Assembly: GCA_029532415.1 (NCBI GenBank)
Contig: JAQOTA010000044.1
Span: forward strand, 496,001 to 560,000
Reading direction: 5' to 3'
DNA length: 64,000 nt
Source: Marasmius tenuissimus
Taxonomy: Eukaryota; Basidiomycota; Agaricomycetes; Agaricales; Marasmiaceae
Of the stretch, positions 20,560-30,891 are shown in pieces; the first letter of the stretch is position 1, and each line of letters starts with the position of its first letter. The notes under the pieces are model-generated. The model ran no database searches and had not been told where the DNA came from. It saw only the letters and a list, made by a program, of their open reading frames with translations. A program made the translations under genes and the position numbers.

Positions 20560-21919
20560 TCAATTATTCACTTCGAACCCTTCCGGTCCCCAATTATCAT
20601 TCTGATTCCTTCCAAAATTGACATCCGACACTCCATCGCTATTGTGGTCGGTCTGAACTCCCGTTCCTTCATTCCAACTGTTGATAGTAGACCTGAAGGA
20701 AGGATGTCTGCCGCCGGACCAGTTAACCTGATCACGACCGGGACGGGGAGTGGGCATTATCCCATTTGGTCCGATTTCGGGATAGTGCACGTCATCGATG
20801 GTTAGATTGGAAGCATTCGCGAAGAAAGTGGGATTGCGATGGACAGATTCGGTGGAGCGGCGATAAGGAGTATAGGCGTGAGCGTCAGAGAAAGGATTCT
20901 CGGGATCGCAAGAGGAGAATGATTCGACGGAAGCAGCGGGGGAGAAATTGACGAACGTCGGCGTTTCTGAACAGGGGGAGAGTGGGATGAACTCGGAGTA
21001 ACTTGAGGATCGGGAGTTTCCGTCCATCGTCCAGTGGCTCGACATCTGGGGAACCCGACTTCCATCCATACCAGTTGTTGTGGTGGATACTCGAATATTA
21101 CGCCCAGTACACTGGTCGCGACCGGTACTATAGTTGATGTTCTGCCCACCGTGAGCGCGGTTGTTGAAAGTACTCGTTCTCGACCCGTCGGACGAAGATT
21201 TATTGGTGATGATATTCCCGCCGACAGTGCTGAGGTTGAAGTGGTCTCCGTAATCGACGTTCCTGGCTTTGTGAGGGATCTTTCCGACCGGTGGCTCATT
21301 CGAAGGGGCCTGACCCTGGTAAGGAATAGAAAGAAGAAAATTAATCACTCTGAGCATCGAGTTAAACGAAGGGAAGTCACAACTCACGTTCAGCACTACA
21401 ACACACAGCCCTCCGAAGCTCCTTTCAAATTCCACCAACACCGTGTTCATCTTTGTCTCACGCTTCGCCTCCTCGTAGTTCCGAACATCCTTCAAGTTAT
21501 GATACAAACCTTCAATCAACCTAGATCAACGTTCATCATTCAGTAAACCCTCATCGGCGATCAAGAAAGGTAAAACTCACTCTGTAGCCTTACGCAACTC
21601 CTCCCATGGCTTTCTCGCCTCCGCTGGCACCTCCATCTCGACAATTTTCCCAAACACCCACTCAAGAACCCTCTTAACTTGTTTCTCCTCCTGTTCGTCA
21701 AAATCCTGTTTGTAGTCGGTTACCTGAAACCCATGCAAGAGCAGAACGCGGACTCACAAAAACCCAAGGCAAAGCCGCCCACATATCCAACGCCGCCTTG
21801 GCAACGTTCGCCAACTCCCCAGCTTTCCTGTCCCGGATCGTCCTGGCCTGCTGGACGTTTAACTTCAGGTCTCGGAGTTGAGCTTGAGACTTGGCGTCGT
21901 TGTTCTGAGTGGAGTGCAT
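20560..21919 (-). CDS. X1: helical N-terminus plus Gly/Asn/Ser-rich repeat-like C-terminus, unknown function
   Basis: Four-exon model: 21758-21919, 21581-21723, 21388-21520, 20560-21315 (1194 nt, 397 residues, in frame). About the first 145 residues look alpha-helical and charged (VTDYKQDFDEQEEKQVKRV; LIEGLYHNLKDVRNYEEAKR). The C-terminal 250 residues are polar and probably disordered, with GDHFNLSTVGG, GSRTSTFNN, GGQNIN and STGRDQ words shared with X2. No signal peptide or membrane segment. Such GG/N/GRDQ words recall amyloid-type motifs of fungal NLR-associated proteins, but that is only an impression. The promoter has a TATA box at 22028-22034 and GTGGC/GCCAC sites. tRNA-Asp follows. Confidence 0.75.
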
Positions 21920-22027
21920 CTTGAGATTTGTTGGTTGTGAGTTGGGTTGGTGAGTTGGAATTGAAGTTGTGATCGAGTGACGGAGTCTGTATTGTACAAT
22001 ACCCCAAACGAGCGTCCCCTTGCCCGG

Positions 22028-22034
22028 TTTTATA
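22028..22034 (-). promoter_or_regulatory. TATA box of X1
   Basis: TATAAAA on the minus strand about 110 nt before the X1 start. X2 has the same block (TATATAAAACCGG, 24644-24650) 88 nt before its start, and both lie just downstream of a shared TTGTGGCA-rich stretch. Confidence 0.6.
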
Positions 22035-22416
22035 CACCTCGTTCGATGGTTTGTGGCATAAGCTTTGACCGTCCAGCGGCCAGCCACTGTTGTGCCACAG
22101 CCTCAGTTTCAATTGAGGGAGACAATACTCAAACACCGGACAAGGGTCAGACAAGCCATCGGGGGCGATCGTCTATGGAATGTCAAAGCTAAGCTTCCGC
22201 TTCAACATCTGAAACCGTGAACAATCTGGGTCCACTCGACTCAGACCTCCTGATTTTTGTATCATGAGGACGATACGTACTCCGAGACATAAAACTGACA
22301 CTAGAACTAAGGAGAATTTCGTAGATTGTAGACTGTAGTGCCACCAAGCCATTCGAGGCCAGACGTGCCAGAACTGCCGCCGATCATAGTAACCACAGAT
22401 CGAACGATTGTGGGCC

Positions 22417-22429
22417 GTGGCAATGCCAC
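22417..22429. promoter_or_regulatory. Palindrome GTGGCAATGCCAC upstream of X1
   Basis: A 5-3-5 inverted repeat (GTGGC-AAT-GCCAC) about 500 bp upstream of the X1 start, followed 32 nt later by the half-site phrase GCGCAATGCCAC. X2 has the same pair at 25037-25049 and 25077-25086. It is a candidate binding site for a dimeric transcription factor. Confidence 0.5.
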
Positions 22430-23147
22430 TCGATATTTGTCGAAAGAACAACAGTCGGCGCAATGCCACTTGACAACGTAGATTTGAACGGGGTATGTAT
22501 GAGATCGCGCCCGAGCCCAAAACGCCATGGCCCAGACCAGTGCCGTTTTGAAAAATAGACGCCTGGCGCCAGAGCCGCCTGAGTCACGAGTACTCCTGGG
22601 CCTCCAGGTAATCCGGAACATTTAAACATGTCGTCTGGTTTCCCCGATCTCGTGATCAAAATATTACACGGCCCATGTTTAGTTCATGAGCGGGGGAAGG
22701 GCTGGGAAGCATCGGTATCGGATGGTACTCTGGACAGAACGACATGAGGATTGAGCGTCAGGCTCGGTCGTATTCGCCGACGACGACCCAGTTATCTCGG
22801 TACAGCATCTGCCTCTTCTGTGTGAATTAGACTAGACGTCCTGCTCTGCATCCTGGTACTTAAGTGTCATTCAGTTCGTGGGTATTTCGGTCATTGAATC
22901 GGTTGCGCAATGTGGGGGTCAAAAGTCGCGTACTAAGGCTCATCATCGTCTCAAACCGCTCAACATCTCTCAAGGGTTAGACCCAGACTCATGTTTGTAG
23001 CTTTGGCTGGTGCATACAATCGGGCCGATTGGTATGTTGTTTTCCCGGCACATCGTCTTTATAGCAAAGTTCAGGCAAGTTCGAAATAATGATAGAAATG
23101 GGCAGATACCGTAGCCAATGATAAAAAAACATGGCGGAATGGCTGAC

Positions 23148-23246
23148 TCCCTGGCTGGGAGTCGAACCCAGCTTTCGCGCGAACCTCATCTCCGACCAGA
23201 ACATTCACATGACAGGCGCGTGTACTAACCGATATACTACCAGGGA
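23148..23246 (-). tRNA. tRNA-Asp (GTC) with 28-nt intron
   Basis: Mature sequence identical to the gene at 20304, with the same arms and anticodon GTC, but the intron after position 37 is 28 nt and different in sequence apart from a shared TCGGAGATG. It lies 131 bp past the stop of X2. Partner at 54847-54945. Confidence 0.92.
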
Positions 23247-23376
23247 ATTGGTAACGGTGTCAATTTCCTGGTATCATTGCCTAAAATAGGACACACTATT
23301 ATCCGAAAACTTGAATATTACGATGTATACTATCAAAAGCGTGCCAAACCAAAATCTAAATCAGTCCTGAGTCATG

Positions 23377-24556
23377 TTACATATCCCCTCCTCTCGATCC
23401 GTGATTGATATTCTGCCTGCCCGTTCCAGCATGATGATACATCGTTCCGTTATGATAGTATGTCGTGCCACTGTTGCCAGGATAGTTATCTTGGCCCCCC
23501 GTCCCTGATCCCATATTGCTGACTGAGACGAAACCGGAGGGATAGGTGCTGAAGTTGAAGTTGTATTGATCTCCCGAGCCGGGGTAAGAATTGGAAGAGT
23601 GGGACTCGGAGTAAGTCGAAGAGCGAAGGTTCCCGTTCCTCACAGAGGAGGTCGACGTCTGGGTAAACGCGCGTCCATCGAGGCCAGTAGTGGAGGTAAC
23701 CACACGCACATTTCCGATATTCTGATCCCGGCGGCGGTCAGAGTTGATGTTCTGCCCGCCATAACCGTGGTGGTTGGAGGTAGAGGTTCTTGAACCGCTG
23801 GACGAGAAATAATTATTGAACGTTCTGCCTCCGACCTGGCTGAGGTTGAGGTAGTCTCCGAGAAACCTTCCATCGCTGGGAACGTTCTCTTGAACTGGTG
23901 GGTCTCTCGAACGAGCATTTCCCTGACGACGTTGTAAGATTAGCCACCAAACCTCGCTAGAAATACTATGAATGGAGAACTCACATCCAACACTGCTTCA
24001 CACAAGTTCCCGAACCTATCCTCAAATTCTTTGATCCACCGGCCCATCTCTGAATCGCGACTCCATCCTTCTAAGTTTTGGACACTCCTGAGGTTTTCGT
24101 GTAGACCTTCTATCATGCTATATCATGTTTTCGTTAGTCGTGTTCGTAGGATCGGATAAATGAAATCAACCCACCTCGTAACCTGATTCAGATTCCCCTC
24201 AATCCCCCGCGTCCCCCCTCGTCTCTCCACATACTCCCGAATGACACAGAGCTTCTGGAACGCCCTCCATAGAAGCAAGATCACCCGGTCTTTTTCAGCG
24301 GGTTTGACGTTCTATTCATGTCGCATCATAATTAGTAAACAGCACGAAAACTAGAGCTTGACGGGTTACTCACGAAAACAGAAGCCACAGTCACCCACAC
24401 ATCCAATGCCACTTTCGCCGCTCGTGCGAGCTCGCCGTAGATAGGAGCTTTCTCGTATGTGGCGTCCCGAATCATCGTGACCTGTTCGATGAGTGGCTTC
24501 GGAATCCGGACGTCTCGGACTTGGGAGGCGGCGTCTTGATTCTGGAAGGAGTACAT
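23377..24556 (-). CDS. X2: paralogue of X1, unknown function
   Basis: Four-exon model: 24374-24556, 24175-24311, 23985-24117, 23377-23922 (999 nt, 332 residues). Intron positions match X1. The N-terminal helical part has MIRDATYEKAPIYGELARAA and MIEGLHENLRSVQNLEGW (compare LIEGLYHNLKDVRNYEEA in X1). The C-terminal half is Gly/Ser/Asn/Tyr-rich, with GDYLNLSQVGG, GSRTSTSNHH, GGQNIN, RRDQNIG and a TTGLDGRAFTQTSTSS stretch aligned to X1. It ends in a GGQDNYPG/GRQNINHG run. No known catalytic motif. The shared tail words suggest the polar domain is functional rather than filler. TATA box at 24644-24650. Confidence 0.75.
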
Positions 24557-25005
24557 CTTGTTGATTTCTTGCTTCGGGTACGATTGATTGGTTGGCTAGT
24601 TTGGTGTTTGCGATGAAGTTGTAGTTGATTGCGTTGCGTCCGGTTTTATATACCTTCTTCAGTGGTTTGTGGCACGAGCTTTGCCCTTTGGCCAAAGGCC
24701 AGCTACCATGCCATGTTCTCATTTTTCGATTGAGGCAGACAATGAATAACCCTAATTAGCAGGCCTCGTGCGAAACCATTGAGCGCGAGGCACTGTGTCT
24801 TTTCTATTGTTTACGCCACTTCGACGTGTAGGCTTCAACAATCGGGACGCCAAGTAAACTCGGCTCGGAGCCCTAGAATGATAGAATATGGATTCCAGGT
24901 TGAGGTTCAAGTTTATAGTGAGATCTGATTAGTCTCATAGGTCAACTTGAAAACTGATCCTACCGTCCGGGTCTTCCAAGATTCAGAGTGATCAAAAGCT
25001 CCCTG

Positions 25006-25014
25006 GCCAGTGGC
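25006..25014. promoter_or_regulatory. GCCAGTGGC site upstream of X2
   Basis: Everted pairing of the same half-sites as the GTGGC-N3-GCCAC palindrome, 23 nt from it. The identical 9-mer lies upstream of X3 (27067-27075) and gene U (31550-31558). Confidence 0.4.
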
Positions 25015-25036
25015 AACTCAGATCGATCGTACGACT

Positions 25037-25049
25037 GTGGCAACGCCAC
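25037..25049. promoter_or_regulatory. Palindrome GTGGCAACGCCAC upstream of X2
   Basis: Same 5-3-5 inverted repeat as at 22417 with spacer AAC, followed by GCGCAATGCCAC at 25075-25086, thus the same two-site arrangement as X1, about 480 bp upstream of the start. Confidence 0.5.
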
Positions 25050-25351
25050 TGAACTGCCTATTCGTTGGATAAGAGCGCAATGCCACCGAAGGTCACATAT
25101 CTACAGTTCTCATAATTTAGCACCATCGTGAAATCAAGAACGACTTCATGACGCTGATCATCAACACCGTAGAACCCTTTTGGGAATAGACGCCTGGAGG
25201 GTGGAGCCGAAGCAGTCAAGCCACTAAAGCATCGGGTGGTTTGTTGTACTCCGAGAAGGCATCGTCAGAATGTATGGATTGAAAACTTGTGGGGTTTATG
25301 TACATTGAAAACGATTTGGAAAAGGAAGATTGTACCCCTGTTTCTTCGGCT

Positions 25352-25449
25352 CGATGCCAAACCCAGCTTTCGCGCGACACTCGACCGATTGATCGTCAAC
25401 GTCTTTTACTAACCACAGCCGCATTTACTAACCGATATATTGCCAGGAA
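25352..25449 (-). pseudogene. tRNA-Asp relic downstream of X3
   Basis: The reverse complement keeps ATATATCGGTTAGTA at the 5' side and CGCGCGAAAGCTGGGTT at the 3' side, but the acceptor strands no longer pair and the anticodon arm is lost, with a duplicated ACTAACC block. It occupies the same place relative to X3 as the intact tRNAs do to X1 and X2. Confidence 0.7.
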
Positions 25450-25596
25450 GTTCTCAACTTTTCTTCCAAGTGATGGTGTTTGATTTGATTCCAGTAATTG
25501 TTCCTTTCTAACTAATGACAAAGTTCTCCAGTCTGTTACTATTCAGAAACCTGCGTTCTTCTGAATTTGACTACCATCGCCCATCATCTACCAGAC

Positions 25597-26915
25597 TCAG
25601 CACATGATAGGATTCGCCGTCGACCCGTCCGGCAACTGAATCACATCGTCAATCGTCTTATCACCTGTATAATTCGCATTCTGAGTCTTCCTAGCCTGCA
25701 ACCTCGCACCTATCTCCTCCGACTGGCGTTTCAACCAATTCGTCCAACTTTCCCGCAGCTCCGGCGTGATGCTATCATCCTTGCTGGGCGGCCCATTCCA
25801 CCCGTAGATCTTCGCCTTCGTACCTCCCGTCTCGTCGCTCGTCGGAGGATCGCACCAATCTCCATGATTTTCCGATTCGAAAGGACTTGAGAAGCCGAGG
25901 ACGACCTGGTATGTGACGATTGTTGTGCCCGAATCGGTGTCGGAGACCTGGAAGTAGTACGTCTTTTCGCCCGTGTGGATGTTGTAGGCAGCAAACTCCC
26001 CCGGCGGGAGAGCAGACCGGTTCTCGTCATCGGAGTCATGTCTACGATGGCGTGAATTGGAATCCGCTGCTGAGGGCGTAGGCGCAGGCTCTTCAGGAGG
26101 TGGAGGTGGAGCGGACTAGTGCACAAAAACAGGAAAGAGAGCATATATCAGTCAGGCCCAAGATCGACGAACCATGAAAAAGAAAGCCTGTACCTTAACC
26201 AATTCAACTGCCTCCCTAAGACATTTCTTAGACCCCTTCAACTCTTCGACCACAAGATGCTCATTCCTTGCGTGCCAGACGTAGGTACGATCAGCCACTA
26301 TGTGGAAGTACTTCTCGACTCCTTCCATTGTTCTAAGCGTGTGGCAAGACCTGAGCACCTTCTAGGGCCAAGTAAAACAATGGTAGGAAAACGTACGTTT
26401 CGACCATCCTCAAAGCCTCCGTCATCTCCACCCCTCTACCCGACCCTCTAGCCTCTATCACCTCCTCAACGTCGCACAGCTCATCAAAAGCCGCTCGAAG
26501 GAAATATTTGAAGTGAACGTTCAAGTCCTTTAGGAGGGCCTAATGATTGCGTTGTGTCAGCTCATCACACAATGAGAAAGCTTTGTTCCGTTGGCGCTCA
26601 CATCCGACGAGTCAACAGCCCTCTTCATCCTTATTGCCACCTCAGCTGCCTTCGCCAGCGAAGGAGCACTAACTCGCATACCCTGTATCATTCTCACCTG
26701 GAGGAAGACAGGATGTGGGATGTCCGTGGGTTTGGGCTGCTCACCGCCAGCGGTAGGTTGCTTTTTTTGGCTGCGTTCGTTCTCTTCTTCCGATCCTGAT
26801 CCCAACGACCCCCAGAGTGGACATTGGAGGCGTCATTATCGGCGCTGGAGCTGGAGTTGGACGTAGATTCCGAAGTCGAGTTCTGGGAAACGGGGAGTCC
26901 AACGATATGTGCCAT
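25597..26915 (-). pseudogene. X3, copy 1: third X-family-like gene, frameshifted in a homopolymer
   Basis: Four exons: 26602-26915, 26397-26539, 26194-26332, 25597-26115. Exon 1 has seven T (plus strand) at about 26761-26768 where copy 2 (58447-58461) has eight. The missing base shifts the frame after KKRTNAAK and leads to an early stop. Architecture resembles X1/X2: a Ser-rich start, helical segments (RMIQGMRVSAPSLAKAAEVA; HFKYFLRAAFDELCDVEEV), four exons and tRNA downstream. The tail differs, being a folded-looking region (TGEKTYYFQVSDTDSGTTIV; KIYGWNGPPSKDD). A sequencing error in the homopolymer is the main alternative. Confidence 0.7.
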
Positions 26916-27095
26916 GTCGTTTTGCGCGTTGAAAAAAAAGGAAAGAGAGAAGAAAGTAAGAGAATGGAGATTCGGTCGGCTGGGACGGTGAGCAGTGAAA
27001 AAGAGTGTCAAAGTCGAGTGGAAGATTGATACTCTCGAAGTCCGCCTTTTATGGAGACTTTCGATCGCCAGTGGCACTGGCGACCAAACGCGAGT

Positions 27096-27104
27096 CAATG
27101 CCAC
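27096..27104. promoter_or_regulatory. CAATGCCAC half-site and GCCAGTGGC upstream of X3
   Basis: CAATGCCAC at 27096-27104 and CCAGTGGCACTGG around 27069-27081, about 150-190 bp upstream of X3. Same words as in the X1 and X2 promoters. Confidence 0.4.
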
Positions 27105-27159
27105 AGTTTCAACTTGTAATCCACGCCAACAATAAGGTCCGTCTATCTGATACAAGCCA

Positions 27160-28200
27160 TCGGAAGGACCTATTGTCAGTGGCTTGGACCTCTCCCCGTC
27201 GTTGATCCTTCTTGAGCCGAAATCTAAGACATACTCGCAGGTCTTGTGTATGCGTACAGACTCGGAGCTTCATATCACTACTCATGCTGTTTCAGTGAGA
27301 TTTGGAACAAGCCGCTTCGAGATCTGCGACACATGTGCATAGCCTCCGTGGTGATCGTAAAAACATACCTAGGCCACACAATACGAAGAACAACTATTGG
27401 GTTGCCACGGAGATTCATTCAGAAGGGCACACTGGACCTAAAAATCATCCATTAGCTGCTGGTCTTAGTACGCCATTAGTAGATTCTAACTTCTTCTTAT
27501 CGACCTTCGGAGGATCAATCAAACCCCGGATCTAGGCAATATCGAGTTGCAAGATACGGAATAGAGGGAGACACAAGGGTCAACATTATCGGAAGCTGAA
27601 CGAGTGACATGTATCATATTACTATCATCTAGACAATCGCCACAGTTGCTTACCACCAATGATGTTCGGTTGGCCTAGGTTCGTATTTGTGGGGGCATAA
27701 GAAAGGTGCAAAAGGCCAATCCAGTAAAGCCCAGATTCTGGCAAGCAGCCTCGAAAGGCAGAAGGGTAGCACGGCCAATCCTCACCGTCTGAACTCTGTA
27801 CCTATCTCCTGATTTGCAGCAGTGTCCACGCTGCCTTCCCGCGACCAACAGCCTCTCATCAGGAACTGAACGAGACCTTGTACTATGCTTGAAACTCCCG
27901 CACTTGAGTGTGCGCAGCTGAAACGAACACCCATGCTGGTACACATAGCGTATTCAGCGAAATAATAACCCACACGGTACGAAAACACCTTACTATGAAT
28001 TCGAATCGCTGATGATCCCATCACTTCGGGCTTGATGGGGGTGCCTCATTGATTAAATCGTTTGGTCTTCCCGCTTTAGCTGCGATCTACAGAACATCAT
28101 ATGACAAACATATTCTTTTAGCATTCAACGAGACGCACGCTGCGATCCGGTCCATACCTCGTGAGGTCGCGATGCATGCTGGTCTAGCTCGGGCGAGGAC
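27160..28200. other. Intergenic region between X3 and the thaumatin-like gene
   Basis: It lies between the divergent X3 (minus) and thaumatin-like (plus) genes. Minus frames of 80-90 codons at 27675-28024 have no recognisable motif or splice model. It is identical or nearly so in copy 2, so age gives no help in judging constraint. Confidence 0.35.
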
Positions 28201-28212
28201 CTCCTCAGAGGG

Positions 28213-28218
28213 TATAAA
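28213..28218 (+). promoter_or_regulatory. TATA box of thaumatin-like gene
   Basis: GGTATAAAGG, 71-76 nt before the ATG at 28289. Confidence 0.65.
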
Positions 28219-28288
28219 GGACCTCTGTTCGACCCATATTGGGCCAGAACATTCCTCCAGTTCAAACTTACTCACATCCAAAGTCGCC

Positions 28289-29150
28289 ATGCAACTCTCC
28301 TCTGTGTTCACCACCCTCGCGGTCCTCGCGGCCGCTGCTGGCACTGTTATGGGCGAGCGCCACACCGTCAACATGATCAACAGGTGGAGCGCTCCGCAAA
28401 TACCCCTCTTCAGCATTTAGGCTGACCGCGAATTGACAGATGTGGCCGTGGAACCCCTCAGCTCATCCGTGGACCAAAGGTCTTATCCACGGGAGGTTCC
28501 TACACCGAGAACAATCCTCTCACCTCTGCGATTGCATACCTCCAAACGGGACAGTGCCTCTTCAACGGTGGTGAGTACCAGATCTAGTGTTCGATGAAAA
28601 CTCTTTGCCAGGGCTGATTCTTGGTCCCTTGAAATAGAGAACTGCATGACCGCCGAGGTTCGTTCACTTTCATCAAAGCTAGCAAAAAGCGGCCCTCACG
28701 CTGACTGAATGTAAACTTGATTCGAACAGCTCACCTTGAAGAACGCAAACCCTTCTCAACCCGGTTCTGGATCGAGCGTTAATCTCTCTCTGATCCCCAT
28801 GTAAGCTGATTCCTGACGCAACTTTCAATACCCTGTACTCACTGAATCTCTAGCCACGCTTTCAACGTCCCAATTGCTCTCAAATACCCGGCTCGTGCGC
28901 CAACGGCGTGGCTTGTATGTCTCCCTCGTGACTTCTTACTAGGGCTGCTCTCTGAAACCACTGTCCTTATCAGGTCTCAACGCCGACTGCCCCACCTCGG
29001 ACGCATTCCGTGTCCCTTCTGACACTCATGCTCAGCGTGCGTGCCAGAACAACGATGTGAGTCGAATTCTCCGGTCTCCCGCATAAATCGGATGGCTGAG
29101 CATTTTCCGCTGGTCGACAGGTCAACTTGGAGATCACTTTCTGCCCTTGA
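28289..29150 (+). pseudogene. Secreted thaumatin-like 'glycopeptide' gene, probably frameshifted
   Basis: Signal peptide MQLSSVFTTLAVLAAAAGTVMG, here described in two parts: MQLSSVFTTL and an Ala-rich core. Seven exons: 28289-28383, 28440-28570, 28638-28657, 28730-28800, 28854-28914, 28974-29056, 29121-29150. The product matches the small secreted cysteine-rich family of Agaricomycetes (HTVNMINRCGRGTPQLI, LSTGGSYTENN, AIAYLQTGQCLFNGENC, GSGSSVNLSLIP, ACQNNDVNLEITFC). Exons sum to 491 nt, one short of a multiple of three. The frame slips in exon 5 between HAFNVPIALKY and SCANGVAC, and both copies share this. It is either a pseudogene older than the duplication, or an unusual splice I missed. 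Confidence 0.7.
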
Positions 29151-29947
29151 GTGCTCAGTGTATTGGATTTTTAAATGGAAACTGGGCTTACCTGTTAATA
29201 CCGGGGCCCACAGTTACAGTCATGTTTTATGGGTTTTCTATGGGAACGAATATTGGGATTTCGGCAAAATTTTGACCACGAGAGATGCCAAAAACGCGTT
29301 GAACTGGCGACTTCTTCGACACTTCAAGCTTTCTGGCTCGAATCGAGAATCATGAACGTGGAACGGCAGGTCAAAGAGGGAATTTAGAGCACCTTGACGG
29401 AGGTCATTGTCTGAGCCCTTTCCGGAACTCCATTCACATTCTTAATTCCACCTTCTCCTCCTAATGAGCTGTCTGAATTCAATAAACGAGATCATCCGGC
29501 TGGTAGCGTTTGACCGTCAATGAGTTGGATTCCTGTGTCTGAATGTGGCGACTCACGTTTCAAAATCTATTCGAAAATCCCAACTCAACTTGATCTTCGG
29601 CTATCTGGAGCAGTAAGTTAGCCATAGTTAGGCCAGGCAGCGAAAGCACACAAACTCACTGATGCTCATGGTAGTTGGGTTTTAAGTGGGACCTACGGTG
29701 CATGGACAGGTCCATCGGCACTTGTGCCTGCCGCCACGGCCCCAGGTGCATCACGGGCGTCCTCATGCTTCTTTCTCTTGGACTTCCACGTTCGAGTCTT
29801 TGACGGTACTGTAAGCCTTCTTCATAAGCTCTTTCACCAAAAGTCTCACTCGCAGTCAAGCCACACCCAAAGCACGCCCTTGGGGCGACCTGCAGTTGAA
29901 GCTGGACAAACTAACGGCATCAAACAACTTGACCATTGTCCATCATC
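29151..29947. other. Region between thaumatin-like and TLDc genes
   Basis: No independent gene seen. It may hold the upstream exons of the TLDc gene: proline/serine-type frames at 29724-29945 are plausible but cannot be tied to the TLDc frame by a convincing splice. Confidence 0.3.
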
Positions 29948-30773
29948 ATGGAGACCCTGGGCTTCGGGAAAGCGTTCACCGATGGCTCTATCGAGCTAAA
30001 AGGAAGATCGGATAGGACTGGGTACGTTTTGGATCACGAGCTTGCCGACAAGGTGCGATATGGTTTTCCTTCGGTCCAATTTAACCGATTCAATGTGTAA
30101 CATTTACCACCAGATCAGGCCGCATCTACCTGCTCTAGCTCGTCTTTCTCGGGACTGGGACCTTCTGTATTCGATGGATCAGCACGGGATCTCAATAAAT
30201 TCATTGTACAGTCGAGTAAGTCGTGTCAATTCAGGAAGATCGGGTACATTGGTCGTGATCGCAGATTCGGGCGGTACTATTTTTGGGGCATACGTCGGGG
30301 ACGGACTACGCAGAGGAAGCAATTATTACGGGAACGGTGAATCGTGCGTATTCAGGTCTTCGGTCAGAGCAAGCCGTATTTGGTTTACAAGTTTCGGCGC
30401 CAGGTTTCTATGGAAGTACCAAACCGGAACAGGACAGTTCAGCGTGTTCAAATGGACTGGCAGGAACGATTACTTCGCATTGTGCCAAGATGACTATCTC
30501 TCTTTCGGCGGAGGGTACGTACAAGTTTTGATATGACATATTCTCCAATAGACTAACTGATATGCTTTCGGTCCGTGTGCTTTGCCCTGACGTACTCTGC
30601 TTATCAGAGATGGAGCTTACGGGCTGTATATCGACGAGTCACTTCTCAATGGGTCGTCCGCACGATGTCCCACGTTCGATAATCCCCCGCTATGTTCAAG
30701 TGTCGGGATAGCTCCAGGGAAAACCGCTCGTTTTGATTGTGCTGGGCTCGAGATTTGGGGTATCGGACCATGA
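29948..30773 (+). CDS. TLDc-domain protein (OXR1-type), N-terminus uncertain
   Basis: Exons 29948-30052, 30114-30514, 30608-30773 (672 nt, 223 residues). TLDc landmarks in order: IRPHLPALARLSRDWDLLYS and MDQHGISINSLYSR; TLVVIADSGGTIFGAYVGD; YYGNGESCVFR; VFKWTGRNDYFALCQDD; LSFGGGDGAYGLYIDESL; FDCAGLEIWGIGP at the C-terminus. TLDc proteins act in oxidative-stress resistance and bind or regulate V-ATPase. This one has a roughly 20-residue insert (SSVRASRIWFTSFGARFLW) between the SCVFR and VFKWTG strands, which could instead be a retained intron. Fungal members usually have a longer N-terminus, so the ATG chosen may be internal. Confidence 0.8.
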
Positions 30774-30891
30774 CCTATCGGGGTACTTCACGTCCTTCGA
30801 GTTCAGAAAGAGCTGATGTCAAAGAAAAGCCAGTGTCGAACGTGGACTTACAGAATCATCACAGGACTATGAATCTAGCTATAGAGTTTCC

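Noticed and set aside
20802..21546. 165- and 170-codon overlapping frames over X1
   Set aside because: They cross X1 introns or lie antisense to its exons; the four-exon X1 model explains the sequence and is frame-consistent in both copies.
30218..30236. GTAAGT...TTCAG inside TLDc exon 2 as an intron
   Set aside because: Only about 19 nt between donor and acceptor, too short to splice, and the frame reads through with TLDc sequence on both sides.
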